DNA of 64,000 nt. Source: Euclidia mi (lineage: Eukaryota > Arthropoda > Insecta > Lepidoptera > Erebidae). Shown piece after piece: positions 53,917 to 63,553 of this stretch. The notes below the pieces were generated by a model. That model searched no databases. It was given only the letters and a program-made list of their open reading frames with translations, and was not told where the DNA came from. How positions within the stretch are numbered: position 1 is the first letter of the stretch; each line of letters starts with the position of its first letter. Location of the stretch: the NCBI GenBank assembly GCA_944739405.2, contig OX123185.2, positions 7,871,840 to 7,935,839 of the forward strand, read 5' to 3'. Made by a program: the position numbers and the translations under genes.

Positions 53917-55590
53917 TTGAATTCCTTACCTCCTAAGGCGAGTGCAATAATTGGGTACGACTTTTTAAACAAATACAAGTCGGTTCTAAATGTTAATAAT
54001 AAAACATTAACTTTATGGAACAATAATATTAAAGTGATATTACACTTAACTACAAACAGTAATACGCATTCTTCATGTTTTAGCAGTAATAAAGTACATT
54101 TGCCTGAAAGGTCGGAATCTGTGCATTTTATACATACTTCCGTTACAGAAGAGAGCGTTATTTGCGCATCAGAACTGCGTAAAGGGGTTTTCATAGCTAG
54201 TGCATTAGTTAATCCCGTAGACGGAAAAATACCTATCCGAATATTAAATACTACTGAATCAGCTTTAACCTTGCACGACATTAAACCAATTATTCAGAGT
54301 GCAAAAGAATATGTTTGTTGTTCATTTGACAAAGCCATTAATGATTCTAATCGAGTTAAAAAAATATTTTCATTGCTGAATCTGAACCATTTAAATAAAG
54401 AAGAACAGATATCATTAGAAAATTTATGTGCAAAGTACTCGGATATATTTTACCTACCAGGTGATAAGTTGACAACTACTAACATTTATAAACATTCCAT
54501 AACTTTAAAACCGAACATTTCTCCAGTGTATACGAAACCATATAGAGTACCGCATTCACAGAAAAATGAAATTAAGAAACAAATAGATCATATGCTCGAG
54601 CAAAGTATTATTGAGCCTTGCAACAGTGAGTGGTCCAGTCCTGTCCTTCTAGTACCAAAAAAGACTGATAAAAATAATGAAAAGAAATGGCGGTTAGTGA
54701 TTGACTACCGTAAACTCAATAATTGTATTCATGAAGACAAATTTCCATTACCTAACATTACAGAAATGTTAGACTCTTTATCTGGCTGTCTTTATTTTAG
54801 CCATTTAGATTTAAATTCAGGATTTTATAATGTAGAATTGGATGCATCTTGTCGAAAATATACAGCATTCTGCTCTGGACAGTACCAGATGACCCGCATG
54901 CCTATGGGCCTCAAGACTAGCCCCGGTGCCTTCTCTAGGATGATGACCATGGCCATGGCAGGATTAAATTATGAAAAATGTTTAGTGTATCAGGACGATT
55001 TAGTTTGCTTTAGCCGAAATTTAAATAGCCATATAGAAAACCTTCAAGATATATTTGAAAGATTGAGGAAAGTAAATCTTAAATTAAATCCCACTAAATG
55101 TGATTTTCTAAAAAAACAAATACTTTATTTGGGTCATGCAGTGTCAAACGCCGGTGTCTCACCCGATCCCGAAAAAAGTAATAGAATTAAAAACTATCCT
55201 GTCCCTAAAACAACTGATGAAGTAAAAAGATTTGTTGCTTTTGCAAATTACTACAGGAAATTTATACCCAATTTTGCTGATAAAGCTCATTATTTACATA
55301 TGTTAAGTAGGAAAAATGCTAAGTTTATTTGGGACGAAAATTGTCAGAAGTCTTTTGAAACATTAAAATTAAGCCTAATGTCACCACCTGTTTTACAATA
55401 TCCTGATTTATCCGATCAAAATCGATTTGTTTTACATACTGACGCTTCAGGCTATGGATTACGAGCCGTTTTATCAAATTCTGATGGTCGACCAGTTGCG
55501 TACGCCAGTAGAAGCCTAAATAAAGCTGAGAAGAATTACCCGACCATCGAAAAGGAATTGTTGGCTATAGTTTGGTCTGTTACACTTTAG
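53917..55590 (+). CDS. Gypsy-2 reverse transcriptase and RNase H
   Basis: 557 open codons. RT: EWSSPVLLVPKK, KWRLVIDYRKLNNCIHEDKF, YFSHLDLNSGFYNVELD (motif A), PMGLKTSPGAFSRMM (motif B), CLVYQDDLVCFSR (motif C with YQDD), YLGHAVSNAGVSPD. RNase H: FVLHTDASGYGLRAVLS (Asp), TIEKELLAIVW (Glu). The frame ends at TAG 55588-55590. RNase H continues one base away (GRKFKIVTDHKPL) in the integrase frame, so this stop is a frame break inside the domain. Confidence 0.88.
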   Translation: MNSLPPKASAIIGYDFLNKYKSVLNVNNKTLTLWNNNIKVILHLTTNSNTHSSCFSSNKVHLPERSESVHFIHTSVTEESVICASELRKGVFIASALVNPVDGKIPIRILNTTESALTLHDIKPIIQSAKEYVCCSFDKAINDSNRVKKIFSLLNLNHLNKEEQISLENLCAKYSDIFYLPGDKLTTTNIYKHSITLKPNISPVYTKPYRVPHSQKNEIKKQIDHMLEQSIIEPCNSEWSSPVLLVPKKTDKNNEKKWRLVIDYRKLNNCIHEDKFPLPNITEMLDSLSGCLYFSHLDLNSGFYNVELDASCRKYTAFCSGQYQMTRMPMGLKTSPGAFSRMMTMAMAGLNYEKCLVYQDDLVCFSRNLNSHIENLQDIFERLRKVNLKLNPTKCDFLKKQILYLGHAVSNAGVSPDPEKSNRIKNYPVPKTTDEVKRFVAFANYYRKFIPNFADKAHYLHMLSRKNAKFIWDENCQKSFETLKLSLMSPPVLQYPDLSDQNRFVLHTDASGYGLRAVLSNSDGRPVAYASRSLNKAEKNYPTIEKELLAIVWSVTL

Positions 55591-55657
55591 GCCATATTTA
55601 TATGGTCGAAAATTTAAAATAGTAACCGACCATAAACCATTAATTTACTTATTTAAC

Positions 55658-56974
55658 ATGAAGGACCCATCGAGCAGGTTACTTAAATTTAGACTTGTAC
55701 TTGAAGAGTATGACTTTATTATTGAATATATTAAAGGCAAAGAGAATGCGGCTGCAGACGCATTGTCTCGCTTAACTATATCCTCAAATGAACTTAAGGA
55801 AATGAATGAATGCGTGTGCGTTATGACGCGTGCACAGAAAAGGCAATTAGAATATACGAATTCTTCGGATGAAATTGTTGCAACTGACAAAAGGCCTGAT
55901 CAACCTAAAGTCGTTGAAACTAATTTCAAGCCCAAAAATTCGGTAGAGCTTAGATTTATAGACACTAGTAGGTTAGCGAAGTTAAGAAAAGATAGCGAAA
56001 TAACGTTTGAAACAAATACGTTCACATATATATCTGATTTATTATCGATATTTATAAATCCAGCTACTCAATCACAAATGACGCGAGCCGCATTTGCGAG
56101 AGAGCTGAGCGATTTTTGTAATCAAATTAATGTAGAAGAAGTATACTTCATCAAAAATAAAAATAATTATATTTTTGTAGATAAATTAGTGAGTGAAATA
56201 AAGAAACATACAGATTGGAAAGGACCAAGGTTGTGTATTCTAAAAGAAGTAATAAGAGTCGAGAATAAAGACGACAGAAAGGTTATTTTGAACGACTTTC
56301 ATCTTTTGCCTACCAGTGGCCACGCAGGCATAAGACGAATGTTCAATAATATCAAAAAGAGTTATTTTTGGCCCGGGCTGGAAACAGATATTAAGAATTT
56401 TGTGAAAAAATGTCCTAAATGCCAAAAGCAAAAATATACGGTTATTGTTAAAGAACCAATGACCATCACTTCCACTGCTCATGAAGCATTTGAAAAAATA
56501 TTTTTAGATCTTGTAGGTCCTCTCGATAGAGATGAAAATAATTTTAATTTTATATTAACCCTTCAATGTGAATTGACAAAATATGTATGTGCATACCCAT
56601 TGACTTCCAAAACAGCTGCTGAGGTCGCGCGAACATTTGTTGATAATTTTATTCTGCAGCACGGAGTCCCGAAAGAGATAGCAACAGACAGAGGTGCTGA
56701 ATTTATGGCGGACACCATGCAAAAGGTTTGTGAGATATTAAATATTAAAAAACTTAACTCTACAGCATACCATCACCAAAGCATCGGTGCATTAGAAAAC
56801 TCTCATAAGAGTTTGGGTGCATTTTTACGCATACAAGTTGACGGTAAGCCCAATTCTGGAGTACATGGCTACCATTTTGGTGCTTTGCCTATAATAATTC
56901 CGTTCATACGTCAACAAATTTTACACCATTTGAGCTTGTCTATGGTAAGAAATGTAATTTGCCTACGAACTTAA
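55658..56974 (+). CDS. Gypsy-2 RNase H end and integrase
   Basis: Frame 2, 438 codons. RNase H ends KGKENAAADALSRL. Integrase: SGHAGIRRMFNNIKKSYFWP with FVKKCPKCQKQK gives the HHCC motif; D in IFLDLVGPLD, D in IATDRGAEFMAD, E in IGALENSHKSLGAFLR. Near 56855 (codons after KPNSG) a one-base change moves the conserved integrase sequence to the next frame. The last 40 codons here are off-frame. Confidence 0.85.
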   Translation: MKDPSSRLLKFRLVLEEYDFIIEYIKGKENAAADALSRLTISSNELKEMNECVCVMTRAQKRQLEYTNSSDEIVATDKRPDQPKVVETNFKPKNSVELRFIDTSRLAKLRKDSEITFETNTFTYISDLLSIFINPATQSQMTRAAFARELSDFCNQINVEEVYFIKNKNNYIFVDKLVSEIKKHTDWKGPRLCILKEVIRVENKDDRKVILNDFHLLPTSGHAGIRRMFNNIKKSYFWPGLETDIKNFVKKCPKCQKQKYTVIVKEPMTITSTAHEAFEKIFLDLVGPLDRDENNFNFILTLQCELTKYVCAYPLTSKTAAEVARTFVDNFILQHGVPKEIATDRGAEFMADTMQKVCEILNIKKLNSTAYHHQSIGALENSHKSLGAFLRIQVDGKPNSGVHGYHFGALPIIIPFIRQQILHHLSLSMVRNVICLRT

Positions 56975-57297
56975 CTAATAGAATAGATCCACTGTATAAC
57001 CACGATAACTACCCGTTAGAACTCAAATATCGTTTACAAGTATCACAAGCAGAAGCACGAAACAACCTTTTACTAAGTAAACACGCTTTAAAAAGTAGGT
57101 ATGATAGGTATACTAATCCGGTTTGTTATAAACCTAACGATATGATATTAATTAAAAATGAAACTGGCAACAAGCTCACAAGCTTATACTCTGGTCCCTA
57201 TAAAGTGATAAGAGATCTATCACCTAATGTTGAAGTAAATATAAATGGTAAAATTGACTTGGTTCACAAGAATAGAACAAAACCATTTTATAATTAA
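56856..57297 (+). CDS. Gypsy-2 integrase C-terminus
   Basis: Frame 1. After the frame break near 56855 the sequence contains TPFELVYGKKCNLPTNLTNR, then RYTNPVCYKPNDMILIKNET and LYSGPYKVIRDLSPNVEVNI, a GPY/F-type module that closes gypsy integrases, and VHKNRTKPFYN. The final stop is at 57295-57297. No env frame follows. Confidence 0.8.
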
Positions 57298-57725
57298 TCA
57301 TGTAAAATGCTTTCGCAAGTAGAACATAATTCATGTTACTAAAATATTAAGTAGCGAACTTTATTTACATATCATGTATTCAGTACATAAAGCAATTATT
57401 ATGCTTGGTGTATGTTTTGATGGTCAATTAAGACGTGTTAGATAATAGGTTCAACGTTCTGCATTAAATATACTAATTAATATTGTTACCTGTAATCTGT
57501 TTTTACTATACCTATGCATAACAAATGTATTTTGTTAAACGTATAAAACTATATTTTACACTGTTAAATGATATTTTGTATTTTAGTTATTAGTTAATCT
57601 CTTAAAGGTGAGATATTATATTCCTTTGTATTTTATTACTTTTTTCTTTATAACCAAGCTGTATTGTATTGAACAGCATAAAATAAAATTTGTATTTTAT
57701 TTTATTTGTTTTTCTAATGGGAAGA
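57298..57725 (+). other. Gypsy-2 3' untranslated region
   Basis: AT-rich, no open frame of note and no membrane-protein coding sequence, so the element lacks env. Ends in the purine tract AATGGGAAGA. Confidence 0.7.
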
Positions 57726-57868
57726 TGTAAGGTATGCCCATATTATATGTAACGTTGATGCATCGATGTACTCTATACAAACTCTATATAACCATGTAAT
57801 CGATTGAATAAATGCAGTCATCATACAGATCTCGAACGTTTCATTTATCTCCTACACCCAACCGTATA
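57726..57868 (+). repeat. Gypsy-2 3' LTR
   Basis: 143 bp, no difference seen from 51517-51659. Followed by the target duplicate TAGT and then gypsy-1 sequence. Confidence 0.92.
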
Positions 57869-57924
57869 TAGTAACGAGCCAACCGGTCCACATGAACTAT
57901 CTTCGGTGCACCTCGCAACCCCTT

Positions 57925-59181
57925 CTAGATTCGATAGGTGACGTCGTTCATCCTGGTAATTATGCGATATGGCCCGTCCCAATTGGCTTGTAACTTAGGC
58001 GATTTGCCTTTGCTTCGTACTGGGTTATGAAGCCACACCAATGATCCCTCATCGAAGCCTTTGTTGTTTGCCTTCCGGTCGTAGCGAGTCTTCATCTTTT
58101 CAGACATCTGTGGTCCTGACTCCCTGATGTGCTCGTATACGTCGTTCATCTTGTTGCGTAGCTCGGTCGCGTAATCCGTTATATTGTGTGGAGATTCTGG
58201 CGGAATACCGGTGATTAAGTCTGCTGGTAAACGTAATTCTCTGCCGAAATTGGCAAAAGCTGGTGTTACTCCTGTGGTTTCGTGGACCGCAGTGCGATAT
58301 GACAGAAGGAATGGTTGAATGTGCTTGTCCCCATCTCTTTGTTTGCTCTCCACGACCTTCGCCAGGTACCTTTCCAGTGATTGGTTAAATCGTTCAACCA
58401 TGCCATCTGATTGCGGATGATAAGCCGTGGTCCTGGTTTTATGTGCACCCATCACGCGACAAGTCTCCTTGAACACCTCGGATTCGAAGTTCCGGCCTTG
58501 ATCGCTGTGGATTTCTAAGGGTACCCCGAATCGACAAAAGACTTCATGCACCAGCTTGTCGGCCACTGTGGTAGCTTCTTGATTTGGGATTGCAAACACT
58601 TCAGGCCACTTCGTGAAGTAATCCATCACAACCAAGAAGTATTTGTTTCCATCCTGGCTCTCGGGAAACGGCCCAGCGATATCCAAGGCTATGCGCTCCC
58701 ATGGGGCTCCCACATTGTACACCTTTAATGCACCTCTGCATCGAGTATGTGGCCCCTTGACAGCCGCACAACTTGTGCATTTGCGGCACCAATCCTCGAC
58801 GTCATCCCGACAGTAGAGCCAATAAAATCGCTCCCGGATCTTAGTAGGGGTCTTCTTAACTCCCATGTGACCTCCCGAAGCACCATTGTGATAGAGCTGC
58901 AAGACTTCCGGCACCTTAGTTTTAGGCACTACCATTTGCAAATGGCACTGGTTACCGCGAGCGTTTTCCCATTTGCGGCACAGAACTCCATCCTGGACGA
59001 CCAAGCTTTCCCATTGTGCCCAATAACTCTTGGTGATAGGGCTCATTGCTGCGATATTACTCCATTTGGGCCTAGGAGTGTCTGATTTCTTCCATTCGAG
59101 AATCGGCTGTATGTCCTTGTCGTCTTGCTGAGCACTCTGCAAAGCTTCTTTCCATTCGTCGCTCAGATCTGTCTTCAACAT
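57925..59181 (-). pseudogene. Gypsy-1 integrase
   Basis: About 418 open codons. HNGASGGHMGVKKTPTKI with WCRKCTSCAAVKG gives the HHCC zinc motif. The catalytic core has D in ALDIAGPFPE, D in EIHSDQGRNFE and E in DGMVERFNQSLERYL. The C-terminal GPY/F-like block is NWDGPYRIITRM. It ends at TAG 57925-57927, but the frame is open beyond this to the gypsy-2 border and resumes after it at 51512 for a few codons before a final stop and the purine tract. Confidence 0.88.
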
Positions 59182-59407
59182 CCTTACTAATGCTGCCTGC
59201 TTTGCTTCCTGTCGGGTACAGTGCTTGCACTAGTCGGGACACGGCCTACGCGATAGGGCATCTGCGTTACCATGGGACTTACCGCTGCGATGTTGTATTA
59301 CAAAATCAAACTCTTGCAGTAGTTCAATCCATCTGGCTACTTGTCCTTCTGGGTCCTTAAATTAAAGTAGCCATTTCAGCGCAGCGTGGTCGGTTCGCAG
59401 GTGGAAT

Positions 59408-61018
59408 TTACGCCCCAACAAATATTTGTTGAAATGCTGTAATGTCTTTACTACAAGCCAAGAGTTCCCGCCTGGTGACGCAGTAGTTTCTTTCGGGTTT
59501 GGATAAGGCCTTGCTGAAGTACGCTATAACAACTTCTTGATCACCCTTCCTCTGTGACAGCACGCCTCCAATTCCAGTGTTACTGGCATCTGTGTCAACT
59601 ATGAATTCATGCTCATTGTCAGGGTAGCCTAGAATAGGTGCAGTACACAGATGTTCCTTAAGCTTCTGGAATGCAACGTCAAAGCTCTCATTCCAACAGA
59701 ACTGCACTCTGTCTTCGGTGAGCTTATGAAGAGGTCGAGCAATGTCAGCAAAGTTCTTTACAAACCGTCGATAGTAGGAGCATAATCCGAGGAATGCTCT
59801 GACCTGCGTTTTGTTCTCTGGAACTGGCCATTCCTTCACGGCAATGATCTTATCCGGGTCAGTTTGAATACCGTTCTCCGAGACCACATGTCCTAGAAAG
59901 TTCACTTGCCGTCTGAATAACGCGCATTTCTTCGGACTCAGCTTCAAATTAGCTCCACGTATCTTTGACAGCACTTGCTCCAAGTTTCGAAGGTGATCCT
60001 GGAAGGTGCGCCCCACGATGATGATGTCATCCAAGTAGACCAGGCAAGCTTCTAAAATCAGTCCCATAAGCACTCGCTCCATCAGTCTCTCAAAAGTAGC
60101 CGGAGCGTTGCACAATCCAAAGGGCATGACGTTAAATTGCTACAATCCTTTGCCTGTGGAGAATGCCGTCTTCTCTTTGTCTCGAGGATCTATTTCCACC
60201 TGCCAGTAGCCACTTTTTAGGTCTAAGGTAGAAAACCTCTTCATCCCCGTCAGCGTATCCAGTGTGTCATCGATCCTTGGCAGCGGGTAGCTGTCCTTCT
60301 TCGTGATGTCATTCAATCGGCGGTAGTCTACACAGAAGCGCATGCTGCCATCCTTCTTCTTAACTAACACCACCGGAGAGCACCACGGGCTGGACGAAGG
60401 CTCGATTACGCCTTCTTTCACCATACCGTCGATCATAGCTTCCACTTCATGTTCCCGTGCCACTGGCACACGTCTTGGTCGCTGGCGAATCTGTGCTTCA
60501 CTTCCCGTGTTTATTTTGTGCTGGACTAGTGCTGTCTTCTCTATGTCGGCATTACTGGTCGAGAAAATATCCGCGAACCGGTTCAACATCTTCTGAGCCT
60601 CGGTCTTCTCTTCCTCCGACAGGGTACTTTCGCAGTCCTCTAAAAGAGTAGACACGTCAAATCGTGCACCCTGAACCATGGCGCTGGTAGGTTGCTCTTG
60701 ACATATACGCATCCAAGCCGCTCCTTCATAGGTGCCTAATTCCGTCCCTTTCTTGAGCGACACTTCCTTGTCACTTGCATTCAGTGCGCGTACTGATGAA
60801 ACTTTAGTACCCCTTACCAAGGTTCGTGCAATCTTCCAGGAGGCCTCTTTTTCTAGGCCTACGATTAGTACGCAGCGGTTCCCTCGACCAGAATTCCCTG
60901 GTAAACAAACTGGTACAACAGTTTCCGACCGCGGGTGAAGAATGACATTCTTCAGGCAGTACACTTTTCCTGAAGTTGCACCTTCCATGAAGACTTCTTC
61001 CAAGCCACACTTCAACAC
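59408..61018 (-). pseudogene. Gypsy-1 reverse transcriptase and RNase H
   Basis: Frame continues from protease. RT blocks: GVIEPSSSPWCSPVVLVKKK, RFCVDYRRLNDITKKDSYPL, FSTLDLKSGYWQVEI (motif A), FGLCNAPATFERLM (motif B), LVYLDDIIIVGR (motif C, YLDD), then NFLGHVVSENGI. RNase H: FIVDTDASNTGIGGVLS (Asp) and TRRELLA (Glu). A TAG at 60140 splits the RT just before motif B. A frameshift near 59450 and stops at 59362-59364 (TAA) and 59230-59232 (TAG) break the RNase H end. Confidence 0.85.
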
Positions 61019-61021
61019 TCC

Positions 61022-61390
61022 CTAGTTAACATCGATCTCGCAGCGATACTTCCGCATGAAGTCTAGGCCCAGGATGCAGTCGTCCACTATATCGGCTACG
61101 ATGACTTTGTGACGGTAAACTTTGTTGCCTAGCTTCAGATCCACCTCCATTTCACCTCGGACGGTTATGTGCTGACCGGTAGCTGTTCTCAGATTCACAC
61201 TTTCATTGTTCCTGAAGCAGGCCCGAAGAACCCGTCTTGCCAGATGGAAACCGATGACTGTCCGAGAAGCACCCGTGTCCAATGTCAGCTTGCATGGTGT
61301 TCTGTTAATTTCGCCTTCGATGATCAGGCTGTTCCCGTCACATGATTGCGAGATCGAGATACTTGGGGCTCTTCCATTACCAGCCAGCAC
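61022..61390 (-). pseudogene. Gypsy-1 aspartic protease
   Basis: About 120 codons. LTLDTGASRTVIG is the DTG active-site loop and DDCILGLDFMRKY is the second conserved block (ILG.DF). It matures Gag and Pol. It lies in a different frame from gag, consistent with frameshift expression of pol. It ends at TAG 61022-61024, after which the same frame continues into the RT region. Confidence 0.85.
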
Positions 61391-61410
61391 CCGCCCCGCA
61401 GTCCTGGCTT

Positions 61411-62904
61411 CTACTCGTTTCCCTGCTCTCGCTGCCCGGCAGGCACATCAGGCGACCCCTTTGGTGGAGACAGGGAGTCACCAGGCTGCCTACGCTTTGG
61501 GCAGCTCAAGCGGATATGGCCTCTTTCTCCGCAGTTGTAGCACCGAGGTGACGACACAACTTCCCTGATGCGGTGACCTCGATCGTCGCGTCGCACTGCT
61601 TCCACCTCCAGAGCGTGGGCTAAAGCGTCCTTGAGGTCCTTGAAGTGCCCAAGCCTCACTGCTGCTCTTACCTCCAGATCCCGGATCCCATCCGTAAACG
61701 CCTGTACGAGGTTCCCGTCAATAAGCGCAGGCGACTACTGGTATGCCTTCCTGACCAGCTTTTCCACCTCTTGAGCCCACTGCTGCAGAGTTTCTCCGGT
61801 GCGTTGTGTTCTGTCCTTCAGCAGAGCACGATAAACGTGTTCAAGGTGCGCGTCACCGTATCTCGCATCCAGCGCCTCCAAGAGCTTTTCGTAGGTGACG
61901 TCTTGCCCGAGTGCCTCCAACACTGTCAAGGCCCGGTCGCAAAGGCCCAAGGTTAGGGCGGTTAAGGCCTGTTCTTTGGTCCACCCATTCGATCGCATCA
62001 CAGCCTCGAACTGGATCTTGTATGCAGACCATGATGACGAGCCATCAAATGGTGGAACCTTATATCCACGAGGTGAGGGCGCTACAGCCGCTGGTGTTAC
62101 TTCGAGCTCACGCGATTTCTTCTCCACTTCAGCAACACAGGTCTCGTGGTGGTCATGTACACGCTTCTCTATAGAGGCGACGCGAGTCTCAAGCTTGTCG
62201 TGCACGAGCATCTCTACGTCGCTGATACGGGCCTCGTGCTGCTGAAGTTCCTCCTTGACCGCCTTCAAGTCCTTCCCCACTGCGGCGCTGAGGTCTTTCA
62301 TGAGCACCAGCTGTTCCTCCAGACGGCGGGCGTGCTCCTCCTTGTCGCGCTGCAGCTGTTCCTCTAGGCGGCGCGCGTGCTCCTCTTGACGGCGAGCCTG
62401 CTCCTCTTGACGGCGGTACTGCTCCTCTTGACGGCGGGCCTGCTCCTCCTTGTCGCGCTGCAGCTGTTCCTCTAGGCGGCACGCGTGCTCCTCTTGACGG
62501 CGAGCCTGCTCCTCTTGACGGCGGTCCTGCTTCTCTTGACGGCGGGCGTGCTCCTCCTTGTCGCGCTGCAGCTGTTCCTCTAGGCGGCGCGCGTGCTCCT
62601 CTTGACGGCGAGCCTGCTCCTGTTGACGGCGGTCCTGCTCCTCTTGACGGCGGGCCTGCTCCTCCTTGTCGTGCTGTCGCTGTTCTTCCATGCGGCGCGC
62701 GTGCTCCTGCATGAACGCCATCAGAGCCGCGATGTCGGGCACCGCCATGGAGTGTGCGCTTGCAGGCTCCATTGCAGCCGCGGAGTCGCCTGATCCACCA
62801 GACGATGGAGAAGGAACGTCTCCGAAGCGTCTCTGGTCCAGGTCTTGCTGGCGCTGGTTCCTGGTACGCACTCCGTCAGTTTCTTCCTTCGGCATTACCG
62901 GCAT
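61411..62904 (-). pseudogene. Gypsy-1 gag with coiled-coil repeats and zinc knuckle
   Basis: Starts at ATG 62904. Residues about 65-205 are a highly charged segment of EEQARRQEEQ / LEEQLQRDKEEHARRQE units, certainly helical and probably coiled coil. At the DNA level it is about three 108-bp repeats. Then comes a capsid-like part (KVPPFDGSSSWSAYKIQFEA, ALTLGLCDRALTVL, DRTQRTGETLQQWAQEVEKL) of the retrotransposon gag type. TAG at 61735-61737 interrupts the frame, which continues without shift to the CCHC zinc knuckle CYNCGERGHIRLSC. Gag builds the particle and binds RNA. One nonsense codon makes this copy defective. Confidence 0.85.
62335..62680 (-). repeat. 108-bp tandem repeat in gypsy-1 gag
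   Basis: The plus-strand word TGTCGCGCTGCAGCTGTTCC occurs at 62343, 62451 and 62559, exactly 108 bp (36 codons) apart. Shorter CTCCTCTTGACGGCGG words repeat within each unit. The period preserves the reading frame. Confidence 0.9.
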
Positions 62905-62914
62905 AATTTATCCC

Positions 62915-62932
62915 TTTCTTCTGACACCAATT
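62915..62932 (-). other. Gypsy-1 primer-binding site
   Basis: Immediately inside the 5' LTR, the minus strand reads AATTGGTGTCAGAAGAAAGG. A TGGTGTCAGAAG-type sequence next to an LTR is typical of a tRNA primer site in insect gypsy elements. The tRNA was not identified. Confidence 0.6.
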
Positions 62933-63323
62933 TGTTACGAGCTGGGGTTCGATGATAAATTATAACACTATGCCAGAAAAACTGTACTTTATTTACTAAC
63001 ACAATAACACTAGATACACACACTTAATTTTTCAACACTAATAAAACTCACTATTCACACTTCCGACTTATTTCCTTCGCTCTCGTTTGTCGCTCCGCTA
63101 TTCACTTGTTACTGTCCGGTCCGTTCGCTTGCGCTCTATTTATACTGGCTGGATAACATCACTAGAGCATTCTAGATGCTTCTACAAAACTGTCGAAATA
63201 ATCTCGAACAGTCGATTACTCGATACAGCAACGCCATCTAGTACAGAGTAGCTGAATTACCTTTAAACCACCGATACATTCAATCTCTTCTAGTACCCCC
63301 ATTCACCGATAGATGGCGTAACA
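62933..63323 (-). repeat. Gypsy-1 5' LTR
   Basis: In element sense it runs from TGTTACGCCATCTATCGG to CCCCAGCTCGTAACA. It contains a TATTTATA-like box (plus-strand TATTTATACTGGCTGG near 63138). The plus-strand TTACTAACACAATAAC region near its inner end may hold transcription stop signals in element sense. Confidence 0.85.
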
Positions 63324-63545
63324 TTATTATATTGTGTTTTGTGAAAAATATTTAAACTATTGCAATTAGTATTGGATTGTAGAGTGTATTAGAGATTTAA
63401 TGAATTGACTTATTTGTTTGGAATTAATTAAAAAAAAAACGTATTGTAATTCACTTATCAAATTTGTACGCCAGTAACAGGCTGAACATATGAAACTATA
63501 TTACATTGTAACATCTTGCATATCATGTACACTATGTTCAAACAA
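63324..63545 (+). mobile_element. Insertion X, right piece (LINE 3' UTR-like)
   Basis: Ends ACGCCAGTAACAGGCTGAAC, TTACATTGTAACATCTTGCA, GTTCAAACAAATAAACATTTATCTT before the LINE coding sequence resumes. AATAAA and the TATCTTATCTT tail suggest the 3' end of a short, 5'-truncated LINE on the plus strand. No coding sequence is present. Confidence 0.5.
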
Positions 63546-63553
63546 ATAAACAT

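Larger units (their letters stand above)
51517..57868 (+). mobile_element. Gypsy-2: mdg1-like Ty3/gypsy retrotransposon, very recent
   Basis: 6.35 kb, flanked by TAGT at 51513-51516 and 57869-57872. Both LTRs are 143 bp and read identical by eye. Order: upstream small ORF, gag, protease, RT/RNase H, integrase, a 430-bp 3' region with no env, and the purine tract AATGGGAAGA at 57716-57725. The short LTR, an upstream ORF and a TGGCGACC primer site resemble the mdg1/412 group. Pol has single-base frame breaks near 53869, 55588 and 56855, which is surprising for such a young copy. Confidence 0.9.
51076..63323 (-). mobile_element. Gypsy-1: Ty3/gypsy LTR retrotransposon, defective
   Basis: Flanked by the direct repeat TTAT (51072-51075 and 63324-63327). 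LTRs are 392 and 391 bp and differ at about eight positions. Gag, protease, RT, RNase H and integrase follow in Ty3/gypsy order on the minus strand, with no env. In-frame stops occur in gag, between protease and RT, in RT, near the RNase H end (two) and at the integrase end, plus one frameshift near 59450. It is interrupted by gypsy-2 a few codons before the end of pol. Confidence 0.9.

Noticed and set aside
57298..57725. Envelope gene of gypsy-2
   Set aside because: No open frame of useful length and no signal or membrane segment; the region is 3' untranslated.
62335..62680. CRISPR-like array
   Set aside because: Units are contiguous, coding, without unique spacers, and in a eukaryotic retroelement.
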